31,799 nt of DNA from NCBI GenBank assembly GCA_035535035.1, contig DATLQW010000201.1:1-31799 (forward strand), read 5' to 3'. The stretch comes from JASHVB01 sp035535035. GTDB lineage: Bacteria; Pseudomonadota; Alphaproteobacteria; Acetobacterales; Acetobacteraceae. Shown piece by piece: positions 8,366 through 16,196 of the stretch; position 1 is the first letter of the stretch, and every line of letters starts with the position of its first letter. Both the position numbers and the translations under genes were made by a program. Below the pieces are notes generated by a model. That model saw only the letters and a list, made by a program, of their open reading frames with translations, was not told the origin of the DNA and did no database searches.

Positions 8366-8400
8366 TATTTATGAGCCATCGGTTGTGGGGGTTCAACCCC
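8366..8400 (-). promoter_or_regulatory. Putative promoter and palindromic operator of the XRE-hyf operon
   Basis: Bases 8388-8400 form a perfect 13-base palindrome, GGGGTTGAACCCC on the minus strand (six-base arms around one base). TTGAAC within it (8391-8396) could be a -35 box, with ATAAAT (8367-8372) as a -10 box 18 bases away, and the XRE start lies about 30 bases further. The overlap of palindrome and -35 box suits a repressor site. The promoter match is weak and this call is inference. Confidence 0.4.
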
Positions 8401-8811
8401 TAAAATTCACGGCAAAGACCCCATGCGGCACAGCCAAGCTTGACCGCGGTCACCGATCGCAGCACGGCGGCGGCACGGAAAGCCGGCTGCGGAGGGAGGG
8501 GTGGCTCCGGTCTGCGGGCACCCCCCGCGGCTATTTCCTGGTGCCCGTCCATCGCCCTGTCATGCGCCAGCGGCAGGCCCAGCCGCGCCCCAGTCGCGCA
8601 GGACCGCGCTGAACCAGCAGAACGCCACCTCCTGCCCGCTGCGATCGATCGTCCAGGTGGCATCCGGATCGGCGCCCATCTTCCGCCAGGCGCGGCTTCG
8701 CGAATACGCCGCCGGCGGCTGCAATTCGTCAGCAAGGACGCGCCGTTCAGCCTCCGGGGCAATCGCTCCCGCCGAATAAGGTGCGTGATCCGCGCGGAAC
8801 CCAGGGCCGCT
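8401..8811. other. Gene-free stretch between hyf promoter and tatA
   Basis: No convincing gene. On the minus strand a 77-codon open frame (stop at 8560-8562) continues in frame directly after the tatA stop at 8812. It has coding-like composition (segments such as DPDATWTIDRSGQEVAFCWF) but no start codon near its beginning. It could be a gene remnant. Confidence 0.4.
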
Positions 8812-9060
8812 TCAGTGCGCCGCGGTCGTCTCGCGCTGCTTCGCGCGGGGCGCGGCCTCGGCTGCCAGCCCGGCGATCGGCTCCGGCGGCTTGTCGGCAC
8901 CCGCATCCTTCAAGGCATCGGGCTCGTCCGCCATGTTCTTCTTGAACGCCTTGATGCCCTTGGCGAAGTCGCCCATCAGGCTGCTGACCTTGCCGCCGCC
9001 GAACAGCAGCACCACGACCAGCAGCACCACCATCCAGTGCCAGATGCTGAACTCACCCAT
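8812..9060 (-). CDS. tatA: Sec-independent translocase subunit TatA, copy 2 of a tandem pair
   Basis: 82 residues. A short N-terminus (MGEFSIWHW) leads into a single membrane helix (MVVLLVVVLLFGGGK), then an amphipathic helix with the conserved FAKGIKAFKKNM, and a disordered tail ending RETTAAH. This is the standard TatA layout; TatA forms the pore-like assemblies of the Tat pathway, which exports folded proteins. The ATG at 9060 has a good ribosome binding site (AGGGAGGA seven bases upstream), so I prefer it to the ATG seven codons earlier. It is nearly identical to the gene at 9272-9520 from the start through the amphipathic helix. No tatB or tatC is in view. Confidence 0.93.
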   Translation of the reverse strand: MGEFSIWHWMVVLLVVVLLFGGGKVSSLMGDFAKGIKAFKKNMADEPDALKDAGADKPPEPIAGLAAEAAPRAKQRETTAAH

Positions 9061-9271
9061 AATCTGTCCTCCCTGGGGCACGACTCGTTCAGCCGCGGCC
9101 CGTGGTGCACCGGCTTGCCGCCATCAACGGACCGCGGGACAGGTCGGCGCGGAGCGCCAAGCCAAATGAGGGCGCGGCGATGCCACCCGCTCACCCTCAC
9201 CACCGGCGTCGCGGCTTGCGTCGGTCCGCTTCGCGGCCCAACCGCGCGTGGCGCGAGAGGCGTAGCCGCGG

Positions 9272-9520
9272 CTAACGCGCCGCGGTGGTTTCGCGTGCCG
9301 GGGCGCGGGGCGCCGCCTCGCCGGCCGGACCCGAGATCGAGCCGGGCACCTTGTCCGCGCTGGCTTCCATCGAGGCGTCCTCGGGCTCCGCCATGTTCTT
9401 CTTAAACGCCTTGATACCCTTGGCGAAGTCGCCCATCAGGCTGCTGACCTTGCCGCCGCCGAACAGCAGCAACACGACCAGCAGCACCACCATCCAGTGC
9501 CAGATGCTGAAGCTACCCAT
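9272..9520 (-). CDS. tatA: Sec-independent translocase subunit TatA, copy 1 of a tandem pair
   Basis: 82 residues with the same plan as its neighbour: MGSFSIWHW, membrane helix, GGGKVSSLMGDFAKGIKAFK, and a variable acidic linker with a tail ending RETTAAR. The two copies agree almost fully over the first 45 residues and again at the last seven, but differ in the linker. This fits tandem duplication followed by drift in the unconstrained part. GGAGAGGAA lies just upstream of the ATG. It is transcribed first of the pair, 211 bases ahead of the second copy. Confidence 0.93.
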   Translation of the reverse strand: MGSFSIWHWMVVLLVVLLLFGGGKVSSLMGDFAKGIKAFKKNMAEPEDASMEASADKVPGSISGPAGEAAPRAPARETTAAR

Positions 9521-9939
9521 GGTTCCTCTCCGATGCGCGGGCCGGCATGGCGTCCCCTGCCTCCGCCCTCTGGCCGGCTCGTCCCGGCCGCACTCTAGTC
9601 CGCCCAGGCCCCGGCTGCCAGCGACATGGCGTCAATCGGCCGGCGATGCAAGCGACAAAGTCCCGGCGCACGCCAGCGCCCGGGCCGGTTATGGCGGTCG
9701 TCACGATCCGGCTGGTATTCGCCGGCTTGTATTCGCCGGACCTCCTGCACGATTCGTTGCGGACGGTGTTCGGCGGGCGTATGGTCCCCCGGTTGGGGGA
9801 TCAACCCGTGCCACGGTAATCGGCAGGGGACACCCGCCACGGGGATGGGCGTCCGCCGGCAGGTCACGACGCCCCTGTTCAATCGGGCGGCAACCGATTC
9901 CAATCGGCAGCCGCTCCCAGACAGAAAGGCGACGCGTCG
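9521..9939. other. Divergent intergenic region tatA / cold-shock gene
   Basis: About 420 bases between divergent genes, with no supported reading frame. It must hold promoters for the tatA pair (leftward) and for the cold-shock gene (rightward). Cold-shock genes often have long structured leaders, but I could not identify a specific cold-box or promoter here. Confidence 0.4.
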
Positions 9940-10149
9940 ATGCCGAAGGGCACCGTTAAGTGGTTCAATCCGACGAAGGGCTATGGATTCATCGCGCCGG
10001 ATACCGGGGGAAAGGACGTCTTCGTTCACATCAGCGCCGTGCAGAAGGCGGGGCTGAGAAGCCTGAACGAAGGCCAGAAGATCGGCTTCGAGGTGGAGCA
10101 GCAACAGAACGGACGCGCGGCGGCGGTGAACCTGTCGCAGTCCGACTGA
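9940..10149 (+). CDS. Cold-shock domain protein (CspA family)
   Basis: 69 residues, a single cold-shock domain that binds single-stranded RNA and DNA and acts as an RNA chaperone. It has GTVKWFNPTKGYGFIAP, containing the RNP1-type KGYGFI, and VFVHISAV as RNP2, followed by the usual LNEGQKIGFEV strand. Length and layout are those of single-domain Csp proteins. The ATG at 9940 gives the canonical MPKGTVKWF start; AGAAAGG lies about 13 bases upstream, a loosely spaced binding site. Confidence 0.95.
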   Translation: MPKGTVKWFNPTKGYGFIAPDTGGKDVFVHISAVQKAGLRSLNEGQKIGFEVEQQQNGRAAAVNLSQSD

Positions 10150-10187
10150 ACCGCTTCTTCCGGGGGGTCGGCTTCCGGAGCGTCGGC

Positions 10188-10210
10188 CCGGCGGGTCCAG
10201 GTCCCGCCGG
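10188..10210 (+). terminator. Hairpin after the cold-shock gene
   Basis: CCGGCGGG (10188-10195) pairs perfectly with CCCGCCGG (10203-10210) around a seven-base loop, 39 bases after the cold-shock stop. No U-run follows, so termination would depend on the strong stem alone or on Rho. Confidence 0.4.
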
Positions 10211-10303
10211 CCGGCTCCGGTTGCGGCACCGTGCCGTGGCGCGATACAGGCTTGCGCGCCACGATACGATTGCCTACGCAGCGACCGGAGGTTACGCCAC
10301 GCC

Positions 10304-10981
10304 ATGAGCCACACCCTCGAACAGCGCCGCGGCTCCCGGCGGCCTGGCGGTCCCCCGCGGTCCGCGCTTGATGCCGATGCCGTCCGCGCCGCCTACCGGC
10401 GCTGGGCCGGCGTGTACGACGTGCTGTTCGGCGGAGTCTCCTCCATCGCCCGCCGCCGCGCCGTGGCCCTGGTCAATCACTTGCCCGGCCGCGACGTCCT
10501 CGAGGTCGGGGTCGGCACCGGCCTTGCCCTGCCCCGCTATACCACGGACAAGCGCATCACCGGCATCGACCTATCGGCCGAGATGCTGCAGCAAGCCCGC
10601 AAACGCGTCGCGGCGCTCGGGCTGGCCAATGTCGCCACACTGCGCGAGATGGACGCCGAATCGACCGATTTTCCCGACGCCTCGTTCGATATCGCCGTGG
10701 CCATGTTCGTCGCCTCCGTGGTGCCCGATCCGCGCGGGTTGCTCGCCGAAATGCGGCGGGTGGTGCGGCCGGGCGGCAACATCCTGTTCGTCAACCACTT
10801 CGCCGCCGAGCGCGGTCCGCGCTGGTGGATCGAACTGGCCATGACGCCGGCGTCGCGCGCGCTGGGCTGGCATCCGGACTTCGCCATGCAGGGGCTGTTC
10901 GCGCCCGACGACCTGGCGTGGGTGCGCGCCGAACCGGTGCCCCCGTTCGGCATCTTCACCCTGGTGCGGCTGCCCAATTGA
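10304..10981 (+). CDS. Class I SAM-dependent methyltransferase, PmtA-like
   Basis: 225 residues. After a basic, disordered leader comes AAYRRWAGVYDVLFGGV. Then the SAM-binding core: motif I VLEVGVGTGLALPRY, the ribose-binding acidic position in ITGIDLSAEMLQQAR, a D-A-E-S region, FDIAVAMFVASVVPDP, and VRPGGNILFVNHF. The Y-x-R-W-A-x-V-Y-D start and VGVGTGL-LP-Y are typical of the Rhodobacter-type phosphatidylethanolamine N-methyltransferase (PmtA) and its UbiE/COQ5-like relatives. Methylation of phosphatidylethanolamine toward phosphatidylcholine is therefore plausible but not certain. It precedes the cta operon by 165 bases on the same strand. Confidence 0.85.
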   Translation: MSHTLEQRRGSRRPGGPPRSALDADAVRAAYRRWAGVYDVLFGGVSSIARRRAVALVNHLPGRDVLEVGVGTGLALPRYTTDKRITGIDLSAEMLQQARKRVAALGLANVATLREMDAESTDFPDASFDIAVAMFVASVVPDPRGLLAEMRRVVRPGGNILFVNHFAAERGPRWWIELAMTPASRALGWHPDFAMQGLFAPDDLAWVRAEPVPPFGIFTLVRLPN

Positions 10982-11146
10982 CCCGCGCGCCAGCCGGGCG
11001 CCGGCCCTGGCGGTTCGCGGTTTTGTTGGCAACCGGTCACCGAGACCTTGATCTCGCTTCAAGGGTCCGGTAGGCCAACACCCATCGAGCGTGGCCGATG
11101 GCGATCCGCCGCCGGCCCGCCGGGACGGAACGGGGTGGGGTGGTCG

Positions 11147-12052
11147 ATGCAGGATTTCCGGCGATTCAAGGCTGCTCTGGCCACGCTGTTGCTGGTACCG
11201 GTGCTGATGCCGGGCGGGGCGGCACACGCACAAGCACCCACCCCATGGGAAATGGCGATGCAGCCGGCGTTCAGTCCGGTGAAGCAGCAGATCATCGACC
11301 TGCACGACATGGTCCTGGTCATCATCACCGTCATCACGCTGTTCGTCGGCGGATTGCTCGGCTGGGTGATGTATCGCTACAACGCGACGCGGAATCCGGT
11401 GCCCGGCCACGCCACGCATAATACCGTGCTGGAGGTCGCCTGGACCGTGATCCCGGTGCTGATCCTCGTGGTCATCGCCATCCCGTCGTTCCGGCTGGTC
11501 TATTACGAGAACCGCACCGCCGACCCGGACCTGACGATCAAGGTCACCGGCCACCAATGGTACTGGGAATACACCTATCCCGACAGGGGCAACATCGACT
11601 TCACCAGCTATATCGTCCCCGGCAACCAGTTGAAGCCCGGCCAGCTCCGCCTGCTGACCGCGGATCACCCGCTGGTGGTGCCGGTCAACAAGAACATCCG
11701 CATCCTGGAAACCAGCGGCGACGTCATCCACAGCTTCTTCATCCCGTCGCTTGGCGTGCAGCGCTATGCTATCCCTGGCCGCACGATCGAGACCTGGATG
11801 CGGGTGGACAAGCCGGGGACCTATTATGGCGAGTGCAACCAGATCTGCGGCACCAACCACAGCCGCATGCCGATCATGGTGAAGGCGGTGACCGAACCGC
11901 AGTTCGAAGCCTGGCTGGTCGAGGCGAAGAAGCAGTTCTCGAGCGCGGCGCCACAGCCGGCCCCTGGATACATGGCCCGGGACGATCACCCGACCCCGGA
12001 CGAGGGCCCGGACGGAACGCTGTTGACCGCGGCCAACGAGGTTCAGCACTGA
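11147..12052 (+). CDS. ctaC: Cytochrome c oxidase subunit II
   Basis: 301 residues. It has an N-terminal signal (FKAALATLLLVPVL ending AHAQA), two membrane helices (residues about 47-70 and 90-112), then a periplasmic cupredoxin domain. The CuA ligands are all present: H195 in GDVIHSFF, C230, C234, H238 and M241 in the ECNQICGTNHSRM stretch, with E232-equivalent backbone site between the cysteines. The HQWYWEY aromatic patch used for electron entry from cytochrome c is also there. I use the ATG at 11147; the frame is open from a TTG at 11048, but those residues lack family character. It is the first gene of the aa3 oxidase operon. Confidence 0.95.
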   Translation: MQDFRRFKAALATLLLVPVLMPGGAAHAQAPTPWEMAMQPAFSPVKQQIIDLHDMVLVIITVITLFVGGLLGWVMYRYNATRNPVPGHATHNTVLEVAWTVIPVLILVVIAIPSFRLVYYENRTADPDLTIKVTGHQWYWEYTYPDRGNIDFTSYIVPGNQLKPGQLRLLTADHPLVVPVNKNIRILETSGDVIHSFFIPSLGVQRYAIPGRTIETWMRVDKPGTYYGECNQICGTNHSRMPIMVKAVTEPQFEAWLVEAKKQFSSAAPQPAPGYMARDDHPTPDEGPDGTLLTAANEVQH

Positions 12053-12085
12053 CCGCGAGGCTGGTGCGCAAGGAGACGAGAGACG

Positions 12086-13678
12086 ATGTCGGTAACCACC
12101 CACGACCACGCGCATGACCATCACGACCACAAGCCCGGCTTTGTGACGCGCTGGCTGTTCAGCACCAACCACAAGGACATCGGCACCCTGTACCTGCTGT
12201 TCGCCGCGTTCGGCGGGACGGTCGGCGGAATCCTGTCGGAGATCATGCGCGCCCAGCTCAACTTTCCCGACAACCACGTGGTCGGGTCGGGGCAGGAGTG
12301 GAACACCATCGTCACCAGCCACGGGCTGCTGATGATCTTCTTCTCGGTCATGCCGGCACTGATCGGCGGCTTCGGCAACTGGTTCATCCCGCTGATGATC
12401 GGCGCGCCGGACATGGCGTTCCCGCGGCTCAACAACATCAGCTTCTGGCTGCTACCGCCTGCCTTCATCCTGATCTTCACCGGCTTGATGCTGGGCGAAT
12501 CCGGCACCGGCTGGACGCTGTATCCGCCGCTCTCCAACGCCACCTATGAGCCCGGCATCGGCATGGACTGCACGCTCTTCGCGCTGCACCTGGCCGGGAT
12601 CAGCTCGCTGCTTGGCGCGATGAACTTCATCACCACCATCTTCAACATGCGCGCGCCCGGCATGACGCTGCACAAGATGCCGCTGTTCGTCTGGTCCGAG
12701 CTGGTGACCGCCTTCCTGCTGCTGCTGTCCATCCCGGTGCTGGCCGGGGCGATCACCATGCTGATCTGCGACCGCAATTTCGGCACCTCGTTCTTCGAGC
12801 CTGCCGGCGGCGGCGACCCGGTGCTGTTCGAGCACCTGTTCTGGTTCTTCGGCCACCCCGAAGTGTACATCATGATCCTGCCGGGCTTCGGCATCGTCAG
12901 CCACGTGGTATCGACCTTCAGCAAGAAGCCGATCTTTGGCTATCTCGGCATGGCCTACGCCATGGTGGCGATCGGCGCGATCGGCTTCGTGGTGTGGGCG
13001 CACCACATGTTCGTCTCCGGCATCTCGGTCGATACGCGCGCCTATTTCATGGCGGCAACGCTGGTGATCGCCGTGCCGACGGGGATAAAAATCTTCTCCT
13101 GGATCGCCACCATGTGGGGCGGCTCGATCGAGCTGAAGACGCCGATGCTGTGGGCGATCGGCATGATCTTCGTGTTCACCATCGGCGGCGTAACCGGCAT
13201 CGTGCTGGCCAATGCCGGCATCGACCAGATCCTGCACAACACCTATTACGTGGTGGCGCATTTCCACTACGTGCTGTCGCTCGGCGCGGTGTTCTCGATC
13301 TTCTGCGGCTTCTATTACTGGATCGGCAAGATGTCCGGCCACCAGTATCCGGAGTTCTGGGGCAAGGTGCATTTCTGGCTGACCTTCATCGGCGTCAACC
13401 TGACCTTCTTCCCGCAGCACTTCCTCGGCCTGGCCGGCATGCCGCGCCGCTACCCGGACTACCCGGAGGCATTCGCCGGCTGGAACTTCGTCTCCTCGAT
13501 CGGTGCCTATATCAGCGGCGTCGCGCTGCTGGTGTTCTTCTATGTCGTGTTCCGCACCTTCACCTCGAAAGAGCACGTGGCGGACAATTACTGGGGCGAG
13601 GGCGCGACCTCGCTGGAATGGAGCGTCTCCTCGCCGCCGCCGTTCCACACCTACGCCGAACTGCCGCGCATCCGTTGA
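12086..13678 (+). CDS. ctaD: Cytochrome c oxidase subunit I (aa3-type, A1 family)
   Basis: 530 residues, the catalytic haem-copper subunit in the inner membrane. CuB and haem ligands are visible: H257 with the cross-linked Y261 in GHPEVY, H306/H307 in WAHHMF, and H392/H394 in VVAHFHYVLS. E259 in the same GHPEV motif marks the A1 type. D-channel (GAPDMAFPRLNN) and K-channel (K335 in PTGIKIFSW) residues are present, so proton pumping is expected. The N-terminus is histidine-rich (residues 6-15). AAGGAGA precedes the ATG by 9-10 bases. It lies 33 bases after ctaC. Confidence 0.97.
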   Translation: MSVTTHDHAHDHHDHKPGFVTRWLFSTNHKDIGTLYLLFAAFGGTVGGILSEIMRAQLNFPDNHVVGSGQEWNTIVTSHGLLMIFFSVMPALIGGFGNWFIPLMIGAPDMAFPRLNNISFWLLPPAFILIFTGLMLGESGTGWTLYPPLSNATYEPGIGMDCTLFALHLAGISSLLGAMNFITTIFNMRAPGMTLHKMPLFVWSELVTAFLLLLSIPVLAGAITMLICDRNFGTSFFEPAGGGDPVLFEHLFWFFGHPEVYIMILPGFGIVSHVVSTFSKKPIFGYLGMAYAMVAIGAIGFVVWAHHMFVSGISVDTRAYFMAATLVIAVPTGIKIFSWIATMWGGSIELKTPMLWAIGMIFVFTIGGVTGIVLANAGIDQILHNTYYVVAHFHYVLSLGAVFSIFCGFYYWIGKMSGHQYPEFWGKVHFWLTFIGVNLTFFPQHFLGLAGMPRRYPDYPEAFAGWNFVSSIGAYISGVALLVFFYVVFRTFTSKEHVADNYWGEGATSLEWSVSSPPPFHTYAELPRIR

Positions 13679-13682
13679 TCCG

Positions 13683-14642
13683 GTGAGCGAGACCACCGCA
13701 CCGATGGACGCCGCCGACATCGGGGAGCAATCCCCACTGCCGGCCTATGTGCTGGCGGAAACCGACGTCCGCGACTGGATCGCGCTGCTGAAGCCGCGGG
13801 TGATGAGCCTGGTGGTGTTCACCGGCGCGATCGGCCTGCTGGTCGCGCCCGGCCGGATCAACCCGGTGCTGGCATTCACCGCGGTGCTGTGCATCGCGGT
13901 GGCGGCCGGCGCGTGCGGTGCCATCAACATGTGGTACGACCGCGACATCGACGCGGTGATGCACCGCACGCGCAACCGTCCGATCCCCGCCGGCCGCATC
14001 GAGCCTGGCGCGGCGCTGGCCTACGGCGTCACCCTGGCCGTCGGATCGGTCGCCATGATGTTCCTGGCGGTGAACGCCGCCGCCGCCGCCGTGCTGGCGC
14101 TTTCCATCGCCTTTTATGTGTTCGTCTATACGATCTGGCTGAAACGCCGCACGCCGCAGAACATCGTCATCGGCGGCGCGGCGGGAGCGTTCCCCGCGGT
14201 GGTCGGCTGGGCGGCGGTGACCGGCTCGGTCGATCTGGTGCCGCTGATCCTGTTCGCCATCGTGTTCTTCTGGACGCCGCCGCATTTCTGGTCATTGGCC
14301 TTGTTCGCCAACGAGGACTACCGGCGCGCCGGCGTGCCGATGCTGCCGGTGGTCGTGGGCGCGAAGGAGACGCGCCGGCAAATCGTGCTGTACACGCTGC
14401 TGCTGCTGCCGTTGTCGCTCGCCCCGTGGTGGATCGGCTTCAGCGGTCCGGTCTATGGCGTTGCCGCAATCCTGCTCGGCGCCGGCTTCCTGTTCAGCGT
14501 GCTGCGGGTGGCGCGCGACAAGCAGGATGCCGCCGGCGTCAGCCTGACCGGCGACGCACCGGCGAGAGCAGCGTTCCGCTACTCCATAGCCTACCTGTTC
14601 GTGCTGTTCGCCGCGCTCGCGGTGGACCGGCTGGTCGGGTGA
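13683..14642 (+). CDS. ctaB: Protohaem IX farnesyltransferase (haem O synthase)
   Basis: UbiA-superfamily membrane prenyltransferase of 319 residues that attaches a farnesyl group to haem B, the first step to haem A for the aa3 oxidase. The Mg-diphosphate motif is seen in NMWYDRDIDAVMHRTRNRP, and the second acidic region in FANEDYRRAGVPMLPVV. The GTG at 13683, 4 bases after the ctaD stop, is my chosen start; an in-frame ATG at 13704 is an alternative, since neither has a clear binding site. It follows LLKPRVMSLVVFTG, the family's first-helix signature. Confidence 0.93.
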   Translation: MSETTAPMDAADIGEQSPLPAYVLAETDVRDWIALLKPRVMSLVVFTGAIGLLVAPGRINPVLAFTAVLCIAVAAGACGAINMWYDRDIDAVMHRTRNRPIPAGRIEPGAALAYGVTLAVGSVAMMFLAVNAAAAAVLALSIAFYVFVYTIWLKRRTPQNIVIGGAAGAFPAVVGWAAVTGSVDLVPLILFAIVFFWTPPHFWSLALFANEDYRRAGVPMLPVVVGAKETRRQIVLYTLLLLPLSLAPWWIGFSGPVYGVAAILLGAGFLFSVLRVARDKQDAAGVSLTGDAPARAAFRYSIAYLFVLFAALAVDRLVG

Positions 14643-14654
14643 TGCAGGCGCCGC

Positions 14655-14807
14655 ATGGAACCAGACCCACCGCGCCCCACACCGCGCGAGGCCGCGGAGA
14701 TGCGCCGTCGCCGGCGCGGCCGCAACATCGCATTGATGGTCGTGCTGACGGCACTCGCCGTCCTGTTCTACGCGATCACCATCGCCAAGAAAATGAAGTC
14801 TGGATAA
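14655..14807 (+). CDS. Small single-helix oxidase-operon protein (CoxF-like)
   Basis: 50 residues, starting MEPDPPRPTPREAAEMRRRRRG, given as MEPDPPRPTPREAAEM then RRRRRG. Next comes one membrane helix (NIALMVVLTALAVLFYAITI) and a short lysine-rich end (AKKMKSG). Small proteins of this shape sit between ctaB and ctaG/ctaE in many alphaproteobacterial cta operons and are called CoxF or oxidase assembly protein. Their role is poorly known. Position (12 bases after ctaB) and topology support the call. The polyarginine before the helix predicts a cytoplasmic N-terminus. Confidence 0.75.
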   Translation: MEPDPPRPTPREAAEMRRRRRGRNIALMVVLTALAVLFYAITIAKKMKSG

Positions 14808-14847
14808 TGCCTGCCTCCTCGCTTTCTCTCGCAGTAATGGATTCGGC

Positions 14848-15708
14848 ATGAGCGACGCACACGGCGCCACGGTGCACCACGTCACGGGCATCGAGGGTTC
14901 GGGACTGAAGCAGCCTTACCATCTGGTCGATCCCAGCCCGTGGCCCATCATCGGCGCCGTTGGCGGGCTGTGCACCGTGCTCGGCATCATCTTCGCCGCC
15001 CATTTCGGCAGCTACGCCCTGCTGGTGATCGGCGTGCTGATCATCCTGTTCACCATGTTCATGTGGTGGCGCGACGTGATCCACGAGAGCCGCACGCCTG
15101 GCCTGCACACGCCTTTCGTCCGCCTTGGACTGCGCTACGGCATGATGCTGTTCATCGCCAGCGAGGTGATGTTTTTCGTCGGCTTCTTCTGGGCCTATTT
15201 CAACTTCCTGATCTTTCCGGACACCCAGGGCAACGGCATGACGGTGTGGCCGCCCTCCACCATCCACAGCTTCGATCCGTTCCACATTCCCTTCCTCAAC
15301 ACGATGGTCCTGCTGCTGTCCGGCTGCACCGTCACCTGGGCGCACCATTCGCTGCTGGAAAACGACCGCAAGGGGCTGCTGACCGGACTCGGCCTCACCA
15401 TCATCCTGGGCATGTGCTTCACCATTGGCCAGGCGGTCGAATACACCCACGCGCCCTTCAAGTTCGTCGGCGGCGGCATTTACCCATCGACGTTTTTCCT
15501 CGCCACCGGGTTCCACGGCTTCCACGTCATCGTCGGCACCTGCTTCCTGATCGTGTGCTGGTTCCGGGCCAAGAACGGCCAGTTCACGCCCGAACGCCAT
15601 TTCGGCTTCGAGGCCGCCGCCTGGTACTGGCCTTTCGTCGATGTGGTCTGGCTGTTCCTGTTCACCTGCATCTACTGGTACGGCGCCAGCCCCGTGGTCG
15701 CCCACTAG
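14848..15708 (+). CDS. ctaE: Cytochrome c oxidase subunit III
   Basis: 286 residues with seven expected membrane helices. Family marks are KQPYHLVDPSPWPIIGA near the N-terminus, WWRDVIHES, LRYGMMLFIASEVMFFVGFFWAYF (given as GMMLFIASEVMFFVGFFWAY) with the conserved glutamate, GCTVTWAHHSLL, GFHGFHVIVGT, and HFGFEAAAWYWPFVDVVWLF at the end. Subunit III stabilises the catalytic core and helps sustain proton uptake. ctaG/cox11, which normally sits just upstream in such operons, is missing: only 40 bases separate it from the small gene before. Confidence 0.96.
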   Translation: MSDAHGATVHHVTGIEGSGLKQPYHLVDPSPWPIIGAVGGLCTVLGIIFAAHFGSYALLVIGVLIILFTMFMWWRDVIHESRTPGLHTPFVRLGLRYGMMLFIASEVMFFVGFFWAYFNFLIFPDTQGNGMTVWPPSTIHSFDPFHIPFLNTMVLLLSGCTVTWAHHSLLENDRKGLLTGLGLTIILGMCFTIGQAVEYTHAPFKFVGGGIYPSTFFLATGFHGFHVIVGTCFLIVCWFRAKNGQFTPERHFGFEAAAWYWPFVDVVWLFLFTCIYWYGASPVVAH

Positions 15709-15715
15709 CGGGCGC

Positions 15716-16075
15716 GTGGCCGACCCTCCCGTTTCGATCCTGCGCGCGGCGCTCACGTGCCGCTGCCCGCGCTGCGGCCGCGGCCGGTTGTTCCGCAACC
15801 TCCTCGAGGTGCGGGACCGCTGCGAGATCTGCGACCTCGACCTGCGCGAATGCGACACCGGCGACGGCGCCGCGGTCGGGGTTGTCCTGGTGCTCGGCGC
15901 CATCATCGTCGCGCTGGCCTTCTGGGTGGAGTTCCGGTTCTCGCCGCCGCTCTGGGTGCATGCGGTGCTGTGGCCGGCGGTGACCATCCCGCTGGCAATC
16001 CTGATGATGCGTCCTGCCAAGGCCGCGCTGGTGGCATTGCAATATCGCCATCGCGCGTCGGAGATGGGGCTGTGA
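15716..16075 (+). CDS. DUF983 membrane protein
   Basis: 119 residues. The N-terminal part has two CxxC pairs (CPRCGRGRLF and CEICDLDLRE) that look like a small zinc ribbon. Two membrane helices follow (VGVVLVLGAIIVALAFWVEF and LWVHAVLWPAVTIPLAILMM), then a basic end. DUF983 proteins are standard neighbours of ctaE and SURF1 in alphaproteobacteria; their function is unknown. I use the GTG at 15716, seven bases after the ctaE stop, because upstream residues in the frame overlap ctaE out of frame. Confidence 0.88.
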   Translation: MADPPVSILRAALTCRCPRCGRGRLFRNLLEVRDRCEICDLDLRECDTGDGAAVGVVLVLGAIIVALAFWVEFRFSPPLWVHAVLWPAVTIPLAILMMRPAKAALVALQYRHRASEMGL

Positions 16076-16084
16076 CCCACGACA

Positions 16085-16190
16085 CTCCCGCTCCCATTGA
16101 AGGAGGGGGTTGGGGGGAGGGGTACCCACGTCCCCGGCCGGGCGATGAACGCACCCCTCCCCCCTCCCCTCTCCCTCAAGGGGCGCGAGA
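16085..16190. repeat. GC-rich intergenic palindrome (repeat family copy 3)
   Basis: Between DUF983 and SURF1 genes, G-rich (GGAGGGGGTTGGGGGGAGGGGT, about 16100-16121, two bases over a 20-base core GAGGGGGTTGGGGGGAGGGG) and C-rich arms (about 16153-16187) face each other over a central loop. The arm AGGGGGTTGGGGGGAGGGG also occurs in the copy at 31738, so these are the same family. Confidence 0.7.
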
Positions 16191-16196
16191 GAACTG

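Noticed and set aside
5192..8612. Long plus-strand open frames over hyfC and hyfB
   Set aside because: Antisense shadows; the minus strand encodes well-conserved membrane subunits there.
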